Below are positions 8,264 to 15,649 of a stretch of 64,000 nt of DNA, one piece after another (the first letter of the stretch is position 1; every line of letters starts with the position of its first letter). A model generated the notes under the pieces. The model did no database searches, was not told the DNA's origin, and worked only from the letters and a program-made list of their open reading frames with translations. The position numbers and the translations under genes are program-made. The stretch lies in assembly GCA_035317605.1 (NCBI GenBank), contig DATHGT010000209.1:1-64000 (forward strand), given 5' to 3'. Source of the stretch: DATHGT01 sp035317605. Its GTDB lineage: Bacteria; Methylomirabilota; Methylomirabilia; Rokubacteriales; CSP1-6.

Positions 8264-8852
8264 GAGCGGAATGCCGAGGACGCTGGCCCTCACGCTGAGC
8301 TTTCTCGTCGTCGCCATCGTGGCCGGCGCCGCCAGCCACGCCCTGGAGCCGGCGGCCTCGCCGCGCTCCACCTCGGGAAAATCGCTCAGCCTCGACGAGG
8401 CGATCAAGGAGCTGGAGCTGATCCGGCCGCCGCGGCCGAAGTTCGCCGACGACTTCACGATCCCCACCGCCGGCGGGCAGACGTTCAAGCTGTCGGCGCA
8501 GCGGGGGAAGCCGGTGTTCATCAATTTCTGGGCGACGTGGTGTCCGCCGTGCCTGGAGGAGATGCCGGCCCTCGAGCGGCTCTGGCGCGCCCAGAAGGAC
8601 GGAGGCTTCGTGATGCTGGCGGTGACCGTCGACGCCAACCCCAAGCTCGCGGCGCCGTACGTCGAGCGTCACGGCTTCACGTTCACGATCGGCCTCGATC
8701 CCAAGATGGAGCTGGCCAACACCTATGGCGTCCGCGCGCTGCCCTCCAGCTTCCTGATCGACCGCGACGGCCGGCTGGCCGCGGTGGCGGTCGGCCCCCG
8801 CGTCTGGGACAACACCGCCGCCCACGCCTTGATCGAGCGGCTGGCCCGGTGA
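8262..8852 (+). CDS. TlpA/ResA-family thiol-disulfide oxidoreductase
   Basis: This 196-residue protein has an N-terminal hydrophobic signal or anchor and a thioredoxin fold with the active site WCPPC (Trp93-Cys97). The cis-proline loop is in GVRALPSSFLID. Proteins of this type reduce disulfides outside the cytoplasm, often for cytochrome c maturation, using electrons delivered by CcdA. The next gene is ccdA, overlapping by four bases, so the pair works together. An in-frame ATG at 8271 sits seven bases after a TACAAT box and may be the true start. Confidence 0.9.
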   Translation: MSGMPRTLALTLSFLVVAIVAGAASHALEPAASPRSTSGKSLSLDEAIKELELIRPPRPKFADDFTIPTAGGQTFKLSAQRGKPVFINFWATWCPPCLEEMPALERLWRAQKDGGFVMLAVTVDANPKLAAPYVERHGFTFTIGLDPKMELANTYGVRALPSSFLIDRDGRLAAVAVGPRVWDNTAAHALIERLAR

Positions 8853-9586
8853 GCGGGTCGGTCGGGGTCCTCGTGGCCTTCAGCGCGGGACTCTTTTCGT
8901 TCCTGTCGCCGTGCGTGCTGCCCCTGTTTCCGTCCTACGTGTCCTTCATCACCGGCATGTCGGTGTCCGACCTCACCACCGACCTCAGCGGGGCCGCGCG
9001 CCGGCGCGTGATGCTGCACGCGCTGGCCTTCGTGCTGGGCTTCTCGCTGGTGTTCGTGGCTCTGGGCGCCTCCTTCAGCGCGGCCGGGCAGTTCCTGCTG
9101 GACTATCGCAACCTCATCCGCCAGATCGGCGGCGCCTTGATCGTGCTGTTCGGGCTCTACATCGCGGGCGTGTTTAAGCTCGCGGCCATGGGACGGACCA
9201 TGCAGTTCCAGATCCGCGAGAAGCCCGCGGGCTACCTCGGCTCGCTCCTGGTGGGGATCACGTTCGCGATCGGCTGGACGCCGTGCGTGGGCCCGATCCT
9301 GGGCGCCATCCTGTCGCTGGCCGGCACCTCGGAGACCGTGCAGCGCGGGATCGGACTGCTCATCGCGTACTCGGCGGGACTCGGCGTGCCGTTCCTGATC
9401 TCGGCCGTCGCGCTCGGCGCCTTCCTGAAATTCTTCAAGCGCTACCGCCCATTCATCCCGGTGATGGAGCGCGCCGCCGGCGTGATCCTCATCGTCGTGG
9501 GCGTCCTCGTCTTCACCAACTACTACGTCGTGCTCAACTCATGGGCCATCTCGCTGACTCCCGAGTGGCTCCTCCGCCGGCTGTAA
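8849..9586 (+). CDS. ccdA: Cytochrome c biogenesis protein CcdA (thiol electron transfer)
   Basis: This 245-residue integral membrane protein starts with a GTG that overlaps the thioredoxin stop codon (GTGA). It shows the six-helix CcdA fold. The redox cysteines are Cys22 in LSPCVLPLFPSY and Cys146 in GWTPCVGPIL. It carries electrons from cytoplasmic thioredoxin across the membrane to the TlpA-like protein encoded just upstream. The coupling and motif pair make the assignment secure. Whether the final targets are c-type cytochromes or other proteins is not shown here. Confidence 0.92.
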   Translation: MSGSVGVLVAFSAGLFSFLSPCVLPLFPSYVSFITGMSVSDLTTDLSGAARRRVMLHALAFVLGFSLVFVALGASFSAAGQFLLDYRNLIRQIGGALIVLFGLYIAGVFKLAAMGRTMQFQIREKPAGYLGSLLVGITFAIGWTPCVGPILGAILSLAGTSETVQRGIGLLIAYSAGLGVPFLISAVALGAFLKFFKRYRPFIPVMERAAGVILIVVGVLVFTNYYVVLNSWAISLTPEWLLRRL

Positions 9587-9591
9587 ACCCC

Positions 9592-10500
9592 GTGCGGGTT
9601 CACGTCAGGGTCCCCGCGAGCTCGGCGAATCTCGGGCCGGGGTTCGATGCGCTCGGGCTGGCGCTCGGGCTCTACAACGAGATCGACGCCCAAGAGTCCG
9701 AGCGGGTCACGGTAACAATTGAGGGCGAGGGGGCGGCGCAGCTCGCCACGAGTGAGGACAACGTGGTCGTGCGCGCGGTGCGCGCGGCGCACGAGGCCGC
9801 GGGACGTCCCTTTCGCGGATGCGCGCTCGCCTGCGTGAACCGGATCCCGCTGGCGCGCGGACTCGGATCGAGCGCGGCCGCGTGGGTGGGCGGGCTCGTC
9901 GCCGGCAACGCGCTGCTGGGCTCGCCCCTCGACCGCGAGACGCTGCTGGCCCTCGCCGCCCGTGCCGAGGGGCACCCCGACAACGTCGCCGCCGCGCTGC
10001 TCGGCGGCCTCACGGTGGCCTACGGCGGAGCGGATGGCGCGCGCGCTCTCTCGCTGCCGGTCCCGGATTCGCTGCGCTGGATCATCCTCGTCCCCGGCGT
10101 CTCGATGTCGACGGCCGAAGCCCGCGCGATCCTGCCTCAGTCGGTGTCCCGAGCCGACGCGGTGTTCAACGTGCAGCGGGTGGCACTGCTGCTGGCGAGC
10201 CTCCAGTCCGGCCGCGTCGACCTGCTCCCGTCGGCGCTCGAGGATCGCCTGCACGAGCCCTATCGGTTGCGGCTGTTTCCCTGGATGACCGAGGTCGTGG
10301 CCGCCGCGCGGGCGGCCGGCGCGCTCGGGTGCGTGCTGAGCGGCGCCGGTCCCTCGCTGCTCGCCGTCGCCGATGACGACGTGACCGCCGCGACCGTCGC
10401 CCGCGCGATGGAGCACACGCTCGACGCCGCCGGCGTGAAAGGCGAAGCCCGCTCACTGCCCGTCGACACGTCAGGCGCCCTGAGCCGAGTCGTCTCGTGA
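9592..10500 (+). CDS. thrB: Homoserine kinase
   Basis: This GHMP-superfamily kinase phosphorylates homoserine in threonine synthesis. Visible motifs are VPASSANLGPGFDALG at the N-terminus, the ATP loop ARGLGSSAAAWVGG, and GCVLSGAGPSLLA near the end. The GTG at 9592 gives 302 residues and the family's usual N-terminus. An in-frame ATG at 9541 would overlap ccdA and add 17 unconserved residues. Neither start has a strong ribosome-binding site. The stop overlaps the start of the dCTP deaminase gene. No thrA or thrC lies nearby. Confidence 0.9.
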   Translation: MRVHVRVPASSANLGPGFDALGLALGLYNEIDAQESERVTVTIEGEGAAQLATSEDNVVVRAVRAAHEAAGRPFRGCALACVNRIPLARGLGSSAAAWVGGLVAGNALLGSPLDRETLLALAARAEGHPDNVAAALLGGLTVAYGGADGARALSLPVPDSLRWIILVPGVSMSTAEARAILPQSVSRADAVFNVQRVALLLASLQSGRVDLLPSALEDRLHEPYRLRLFPWMTEVVAAARAAGALGCVLSGAGPSLLAVADDDVTAATVARAMEHTLDAAGVKGEARSLPVDTSGALSRVVS

Positions 10501-11636
10501 CGCACGTCGCGCCCGGCGTGCTGCCCTATCAGGCGATCCGCGCGGCTGTCGAGGCCGGCTGGATCTCCTCGGCCGCGCCTTTCAGTGAGCCGCAGTTCCA
10601 GCCGGCCAGTCTCGACCTGCGCCTCGGCGCGGTCGCGTACCAGTTGCGCGCGAGCTTCCTGCCCTGGGGCCAGACGGTGCGGGACCGACTCGAGCCGGCC
10701 GGGGCGGGCGAGCGCGAGCTGATGATCGATCGCGTGTCGCTCGAAGGCGGCGCCACGCTTCAGCGCGGGTCCGTCTATCTGGTGCCACTGCTGGAGACGC
10801 TGGCCTTGCCGGCTCACGTCCGTGGTCGCTGCAATCCCAAGAGCACCACCGGGCGCCTGGACATCTTCACCCGCGTGATCACCGACGGCACCCCGCGCTT
10901 CGACGAGATTTCCGCCGGATATCGCGGGCCGCTCTATCTCGAGGTCTCACCGCAATCGTTTCCGGTCCGCGTCCACGCCGGCCACTCGCTGAACCAGCTT
11001 CGCCTGCTCTCGGGCGACACCGCGCTCGGCGACGCGGATCTCGAGGCGCTCTATGGCCGGACCCCGCTGCTCTACGACGCCGACGACCGGCCGATCCCGC
11101 TCGAGCGGGTGGTCTTCAACGACGGGCTCTGCATGGGCGTCGATCTCTCCGGGCGCGACACCGACGCCGTCATCGGATATCGCGCGCATCCGAATCCGCC
11201 GGCCGTCGATCTCGCGCGCACCGAGGCCTACGATCCCGCCGAGTTCTGGGAGCCGATCAAGCGGCCGGGTCGGGACGCGTACATCCTCGAAGCGAACCGG
11301 TTCTACATCCTGGTCTCGAAGGAGCGGATCCGCGTGCCCCCCGAGTTCGCGGCCGAGATGGTGGTGTACGACGCGGGAGCCGGCGAGATCCGCACGCACT
11401 ACGCCGGATTCTTCGATCCCGGCTTCGGGTACGGAGACGGATCGGTGCTGGGCACCAAGGTCGTCATGGAGGTGCGGGCCCGCGAGGTGCCGTTCATGCT
11501 GTACGACGGTCAGACGTCGTTCAAGGTGTGGTTCGAGCGCGTCGCCGCCCGGCCGGAGCGACTCTACGGCGTCGGGCTCGGGTCCTCCTATCAACACCAG
11601 ACGCTGACGTTGAGTAAACAATTTCGCCGGTCCTGA
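10497..11636 (+). CDS. dcd: 2'-deoxycytidine 5'-triphosphate deaminase, long form
   Basis: This 379-residue protein contains two tandem dUTPase/Dcd-fold halves, unlike the roughly 190-residue E. coli Dcd. The first half carries the Dcd motifs QPASLDLRLG, VRGRCNPKSTTGRLD and a substrate loop near AGYRGPLYLEV. The second half repeats the fold (VPPEFAAEMVVYDAGAGEIRTHYAGFFDPGFGYG). The enzyme supplies dUTP for dTMP synthesis. The start is a GTG overlapping the thrB stop. The long form is found in alphaproteobacteria and some other lineages. Confidence 0.85.
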   Translation: MTHVAPGVLPYQAIRAAVEAGWISSAAPFSEPQFQPASLDLRLGAVAYQLRASFLPWGQTVRDRLEPAGAGERELMIDRVSLEGGATLQRGSVYLVPLLETLALPAHVRGRCNPKSTTGRLDIFTRVITDGTPRFDEISAGYRGPLYLEVSPQSFPVRVHAGHSLNQLRLLSGDTALGDADLEALYGRTPLLYDADDRPIPLERVVFNDGLCMGVDLSGRDTDAVIGYRAHPNPPAVDLARTEAYDPAEFWEPIKRPGRDAYILEANRFYILVSKERIRVPPEFAAEMVVYDAGAGEIRTHYAGFFDPGFGYGDGSVLGTKVVMEVRAREVPFMLYDGQTSFKVWFERVAARPERLYGVGLGSSYQHQTLTLSKQFRRS

Positions 11637-11662
11637 CCCATGCGCCTGGCACGAGAACGGCA

Positions 11663-11671
11663 TGCTAGAAT
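11663..11671 (+). promoter_or_regulatory. Extended -10 promoter upstream of pup
   Basis: TGCTAGAAT forms an extended -10 element (TGn then TAGAAT) about 58 bases before the Pup ATG. No good -35 is visible, which is usual for extended -10 promoters. The same TGC spacing occurs before moxR. Confidence 0.35.
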
Positions 11672-11728
11672 GCCGGGCGTAGGCGATGTGGACCGTGCGA
11701 CATCGGCCCGTGCCCGATGGAGGGCGAC

Positions 11729-11932
11729 ATGGCAGAGCAAAAAAGGAAAGAAACGCGACCGACGAAGCCTGCAGAGGGCGGCGGTGAGGGGGGCGCAGCG
11801 AACCCCGAGCTGGCCAAGAAGGGCAAGAAGATCAAGGAAGACATCGACAAGCTGCTCGACGAGATCGACGACATCCTCGAGGAGAACGCCGAGGAGTTCG
11901 TGAAGAGCTACGTGCAGCGGGGAGGCGAGTAG
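11729..11932 (+). CDS. pup: Prokaryotic ubiquitin-like protein Pup
   Basis: This 67-residue, charged, probably disordered protein matches Pup over its C-terminal half: KLLDEIDDILEENAEEFV then YVQRGGE. Pup is ligated by PafA to lysines of target proteins and delivers them to the Mpa/ARC-proteasome. It ends GGE rather than GGQ, so it should be ready for ligation without deamidation by Dop. ATG 11729 is preferred because GGAGGG sits four bases upstream; an ATG at 11717 is also in frame. None of pafA, dop, mpa or prcBA is within the window. An FmdB gene follows after three bases. Confidence 0.88.
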   Translation: MAEQKRKETRPTKPAEGGGEGGAANPELAKKGKKIKEDIDKLLDEIDDILEENAEEFVKSYVQRGGE

Positions 11933-11935
11933 CCG

Positions 11936-12154
11936 ATGCCGATCTACGAGTACCGCTGCGGGGATTGCGATCGACACTTCGAGCGGTACGTGACCACGAC
12001 GGCGGCGGCCGCGAGCTGTCCGTCGTGCGGCAGCGCGTCGGTCAAGCGCATGCTGTCCCTGTTCTCGATGAAGAGCGAAGGCGGCCCCGTCGCGTCGAGC
12101 GTGCCCGCCGGCGGCGGCGGCGGCTGCTGCGGCGGCGGTTGCGGCTGTCACTGA
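11936..12154 (+). CDS. FmdB-family zinc-ribbon regulatory protein
   Basis: This 72-residue protein has the FmdB N-terminus MPIYEYRCGDCDRHFE and a second CxxC (CPSCGS), giving a four-cysteine zinc ribbon. It ends in a glycine/cysteine-rich tail (CCGGGCGCH). FmdB proteins are named from a putative regulator of formamidase in methylotrophs, and their molecular role is not settled. The gene follows pup with a three-base gap and is likely co-transcribed. Confidence 0.82.
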   Translation: MPIYEYRCGDCDRHFERYVTTTAAAASCPSCGSASVKRMLSLFSMKSEGGPVASSVPAGGGGGCCGGGCGCH

Positions 12155-12197
12155 CTCTCCCGCCGGCCGGCGGCTGAGGCACGGAGGGCCGGGACTG

Positions 12198-13103
12198 ATG
12201 GATCTTCGCCGGCTCGAAGTGTTCGCGAAAGTCGCCGAGCTCGGCAGCTTCTCGCGGGCCGCGGAAGCGCTATTCCTCACACAACCCACGATCTCCGAGC
12301 ACATCCGCTCTCTGGAGGTCGAGCTGGGGCTGTCGCTGCTCGATCGGCTCGGGCGCGGGGCGACGCCGACTCCGGCGGGACGCGTCCTGCTCGACTACGC
12401 CCGCCGCATGCTCAAGCTCGCCGAGGAAGCGCGACAGGCCATCGATCGCTTCCAGGGACGCATGAGCGGCACGCTGATCGTCGGCGGCAGCACGATCCCG
12501 GGCGAGTACGTGCTGCCCGCGCTGATCGGCCAGTTCAAGTCCAAGTACCCCGACATCCTGATCAGCCTGCGCGTCGCCTCGAGCCGGCAGGTCAGCGAGT
12601 GGGTCGACGAGGGACGCGTCGAGGTCGGCGTGGTCGGCGCGCGGCCGGCGCAGCGCACCCTCGAGGCGCGCGCGCTCATGAGCGACGAGCTGGTGATCGC
12701 CGTCCCCGCCGGCCATCCCTGGGCGGGACGCAAGACCGTCGCGCTGGCCGACGTGCGGTCCGAGCCGCTGATCGTGCGCGAGCCGGGCTCGGGCTCGCGC
12801 GAGGCGCTCGAGCGCGCGCTGCACGACGCGGACACGAGCCTCGACGCCTTCCGCGTGGCCGGTGAGATCGGCTCCACCCAGGCCGTCAAGCAGGCGGTGC
12901 GGGCCGGCGTCGGCATCACGATCATCTCGCGGCGCGCGGTGGAGGACGAATGTCGCGCCGGTCTCGTCCACTGCGTCAAGGTGCGCGACCTCAAGCTCGC
13001 GCGGTCGTTCTACCTGGTCACCCATCGCGAGCGCACGCGCTCGCCCCTGGCCGAGGCGTTCGTGACCTTCGTCGAATCCGAGGCCGGCGAGACGCCATCG
13101 TAG
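12198..13103 (+). CDS. LysR-family regulator next to selD
   Basis: This 301-residue LysR-type regulator has an N-terminal winged helix (AELGSFSRAAEALFLTQPTIS) and a CysB/CysL-like effector-binding domain from about residue 90. The start has no overlap with fmdB. The stop is eight bases before selD, whose ribosome-binding site overlaps the stop, so the two form one unit. LysR proteins paired with selenium genes are known in other bacteria, so control of selenium metabolism is plausible. The effector and targets are unknown. Confidence 0.85.
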   Translation: MDLRRLEVFAKVAELGSFSRAAEALFLTQPTISEHIRSLEVELGLSLLDRLGRGATPTPAGRVLLDYARRMLKLAEEARQAIDRFQGRMSGTLIVGGSTIPGEYVLPALIGQFKSKYPDILISLRVASSRQVSEWVDEGRVEVGVVGARPAQRTLEARALMSDELVIAVPAGHPWAGRKTVALADVRSEPLIVREPGSGSREALERALHDADTSLDAFRVAGEIGSTQAVKQAVRAGVGITIISRRAVEDECRAGLVHCVKVRDLKLARSFYLVTHRERTRSPLAEAFVTFVESEAGETPS

Positions 13104-13110
13104 GAGTGTC

Positions 13111-14169
13111 ATGACACCAGACGAGAAGATCCGACTGACGTCCTTCGCCTCCTGCGCCGGCTGAGCGTCCAAGATGGCTCCTGGAGATCTCCAGGAGGTG
13201 CTCGCGGTGCTGAAGCCGGTCGATCCCACGGCCCATCCTGACCTGCTGGTGGGGCTGGGCGCGGCCGACGACGCGGCGGTGTACCGCATGGGGCCCGAGC
13301 TGGCCATCGTCGCGACCGTCGACTTCTTTCCGCCGGTGGTCGACGACGCCTATACGTGGGGCGCGGTCTCGGCCGCCAACGCGATGTCCGACGTCTATGC
13401 GATGGGCGGCGAGGTGATGTTCGCGCTCGCCGTGGCCGGCTTCCCGCGCGATTTTCCCAAGACGATCATCGCGGAGGTCTTCCGCGGCGGCGCCGAGAAG
13501 GTCGCGGAGGCGGGCGGCATCATCGCGGGCGGCCACACCGTGGTCGACGCCGAGCCGAAGTACGGGCTGTGCGTGACCGGGCGCGTGCATCCCGATCGCG
13601 TGTTCATCAAGGGCGGGTTGCGTCCGGGCGACCGGGTCTTTCTCTCCAAGCCGCTCGGGGTCGGGGTCGTCACCACGGCGGGGAAGAACCAGGCCGCGAC
13701 CGACGAGGCGCTGGCCGCGGCGGTGGCGAGCATGCTGCGTCTCAATCGCGTGGCCGCGCGGGTGGCCTCGGCGGCCGGCGCCCGCGGCGCCACCGACATC
13801 ACCGGCTTCGGATTCATGGGTCACGCCGTGGAGATGATCCAGGCCTCGGGGGCGGGGCTCGCGATTTCCGCGTCGCGCTTGCCGCTCCTGCCCCAGGCCC
13901 TCGATCTCGCCGCGGCGGGAAAGTTCAGCGGCGGCATGGGCCGCAACCGCCGACATGTCGAGACGATCTTCGGCGACCGCTTGCAGATCGCCGCCGCCGT
14001 CCCGCCCGCGCTCGTCTCGCTGCTCTTCGAATCCGAAACCTCGGGCGGCCTGCTCTTCTCCGTGGCGACTGACCGCGCCGACGCCGTGATCCCCGCCTTC
14101 GCCGAACAGAACGAACCGTGCTGGGAGATCGGCGAAGTCGTCCCCACTCCAGTCCTCCGAATCAACTAG
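13111..14169 (+). CDS. selD: Selenide, water dikinase SelD, selenocysteine-containing
   Basis: SelD makes selenophosphate from selenide and ATP for selenocysteine and selenouridine. A conventional reading begins only at 13174. An ATG at 13111 with an AGGAG site at 13102-13106 is in frame and gives MTPDEKIRLTSFASCAG, then TGA (13162-13164), then ASKMAPGDL. This matches the SelD N-terminus, where a catalytic Cys or Sec precedes the essential lysine. The TGA is therefore read as selenocysteine (residue 18; 352 residues in all). A hairpin fitting a bacterial SECIS starts 13 bases after it. Later motifs include GAADDAAVY, AANAMSDVYAMGG and GGHTVVDAEPKYGL. Confidence 0.88.
13178..13197 (+). promoter_or_regulatory. 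Bacterial SECIS-like hairpin for SelD Sec18
   Basis: CTCCTGGA and TCCAGGAG pair over eight bases around GATC, a perfect 20-base palindrome inside the selD coding sequence. The loop starts 21 bases after the UGA, inside the usual range for bacterial SECIS elements. If the closing A-U pairs open, the loop reads AGAUCU, close to the AGGUCU loop of E. coli fdhF that SelB recognises. Confidence 0.7.
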
Positions 14170-14207
14170 ACCGAATCAGCGAGACGCAGAAGATCGTCCC
14201 GCTCCGT

Positions 14208-14226
14208 GCGCGGGCTTGGCCCGCGC
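14208..14226. terminator. Hairpin between convergent selD and anti-sigma genes
   Basis: GCGCGGGC and GCCCGCGC pair perfectly around TTG, 39 bases after the selD stop and 12 bases beyond the anti-sigma stop. There is no T-run, so termination is a guess from position between convergent genes. The same stem with a GAA loop occurs at 62623-62641. Confidence 0.45.
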
Positions 14227-14237
14227 TACTCCGATTC

Positions 14238-14513
14238 CTAGTCCGCGGGTTTGCTTTGGAGGACTCTGAGGAGGCGCGTCTTCAGCTCGGGGGGAATCTC
14301 GACGTCGCGAAGGGTGCGGGTGGCGTTCACGGTGCCGCGATACGTGTTGATGAAGGCCACGCAGGGCGCGCAGCCTTCGATGTGCCACTCCAGGAGTTCC
14401 GCCGTGTGTTTGGGCAACGTGCCTTCGAGGTAGTCGCCGAGCAGCTCGGCGATCCGGCGGCACTGCAGTTCCGACGAAGACGACGCGGGGTCGTTTGAGC
14501 CGGACATCGCCAT
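14238..14513 (-). CDS. Anti-sigma factor-like zinc-finger protein (zf-HC2), orphan
   Basis: This 91-residue protein carries the HxxxCxxC zinc motif of ZAS anti-sigma factors (LEWHIEGCAPCVAF, about residues 42-55) and an N-terminal helix typical of the sigma-binding part. It has no membrane segment, so it would be a soluble factor. No ECF sigma gene is beside it. A perfect TATAAT lies one base before the first ATG and seven before a second ATG (14507), with GCGACA 17 bases further up. A leaderless mRNA starting at the second ATG is likely. Confidence 0.75.
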   Translation of the reverse strand: MAMSGSNDPASSSSELQCRRIAELLGDYLEGTLPKHTAELLEWHIEGCAPCVAFINTYRGTVNATRTLRDVEIPPELKTRLLRVLQSKPAD

Positions 14514-14602
14514 GATTATAAGGTGGGATGCAAGCGGTGTCGCCGCGGATTCGGAGTCTCGATAGCTGGACTCCGCTCGGGCTTGCCCGTATCCTCGGGG
14601 CC

Positions 14603-15649
14603 ATGTCGCGGAGGGTCGCGCTGCTCACGCCGTTCGCGTCTCCGTCGGTGCGCGGCAACGCGGTGACCGTGGCGCGCATCGCCGCCGGGCTGCGCGCGCG
14701 TGGTGTCGACGTCGGCCTCTGGGATCTCGCCCTCACGCCCGACGCCGCGATCGAGCGCGACGTCGAGGCGTTCGCCCCCGACCTCGTGCACGGCTTTCAC
14801 GCGTTCCGGGTCGGCCCGCTCGCGTTGCGCCTGGCTCGACGGCTCGAGGCGCCGCTGGTGGTCACGCTCACGGGCACCGACGCCAATCACGATCTCTTCG
14901 ATCCGGCCCGCGCGCCCATCGTGCGCCGCGTGCTCGAAGGGGCGAGCCGGCTGATCGCCTTCCATCGCTCCATCGCCGATCGCGTCACCTCCGCGCTGCC
15001 CGATCTGCGCGAGCGCTTCGTGGTGGTCGCCCAGGCGGTCTCGCTGGAGCGCGGCCCGGCGTTTCCTCTCGCCGACCGCTGGGCGCTGCCCGCCTCCCGC
15101 GTGCTGTTCCTGTTCCCGGCGGGGATCCGCGCGGTCAAGCGACCGCGGTTGCCGCTGGCCCCCTTCGACGTGCTCACCGCGCGCCGTCCCGAGGTCCGTC
15201 TGCTCTACGCCGGTCCGATCGTCGATCGCGATGAGGGCCTCGCGCTGGAGGCCGCGCTGAGGGACCGGCCGTGGGCGAGGCACGTGGGCGAGGTGCCGCA
15301 CGGGTCGATGCGGTCGCTGCTCGCCGCCTCCGACGTCGTGCTGAACTGCTCGCTCTCCGAGGGCGGCATGGCGAACGCGGTTCTCGAGGCCTTCGCGATG
15401 GGCCGCGCCGTCCTCGCCTCCGACACCGAAGGCAACCGCTCGCTGGTGGAAGACGGCGTGACCGGACTGCGGTTCGGCGACGAGGCCGCGCTGCTCGCCC
15501 AGGCCGAGCGCCTGACCGTCGAGCCCGCGCTCCGCGCGCGGCTCGGCGCGGCCGGCCGGAGCCTGGTCGAGCGCCGCTACCCGCCGGAGCGCGAGATCGA
15601 CGGCCATCTCGACGCATACCGACAGGTGGCTACCGTGCCGGCGGCATGA
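14603..15649 (+). CDS. Glycosyltransferase family 4 protein
   Basis: This 348-residue GT-B glycosyltransferase starts at ATG 14603 (MSRRVALLTPFASP). The C-terminal donor-binding half has LLAASDVVLNCSLSEGGMANAVLEAFAMGRAVLAS, the GT4 pattern with the E-x7-E acceptor and donor residues. The N-terminal half has the GNAVTVARIAAGL loop usual for this family. An upstream in-frame ATG at 14528 adds residues without conservation. The stop overlaps the acyl-CoA synthetase start (ATGA). Donor and acceptor are unknown. Confidence 0.8.
   Translation: MSRRVALLTPFASPSVRGNAVTVARIAAGLRARGVDVGLWDLALTPDAAIERDVEAFAPDLVHGFHAFRVGPLALRLARRLEAPLVVTLTGTDANHDLFDPARAPIVRRVLEGASRLIAFHRSIADRVTSALPDLRERFVVVAQAVSLERGPAFPLADRWALPASRVLFLFPAGIRAVKRPRLPLAPFDVLTARRPEVRLLYAGPIVDRDEGLALEAALRDRPWARHVGEVPHGSMRSLLAASDVVLNCSLSEGGMANAVLEAFAMGRAVLASDTEGNRSLVEDGVTGLRFGDEAALLAQAERLTVEPALRARLGAAGRSLVERRYPPEREIDGHLDAYRQVATVPAA

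Noticed and set aside
13174..14169. SelD starting at ATG 13174
   Set aside because: This start omits the catalytic N-terminal loop, and the ATG lacks a proper ribosome-binding site. The upstream in-frame segment through TGA matches SelD.
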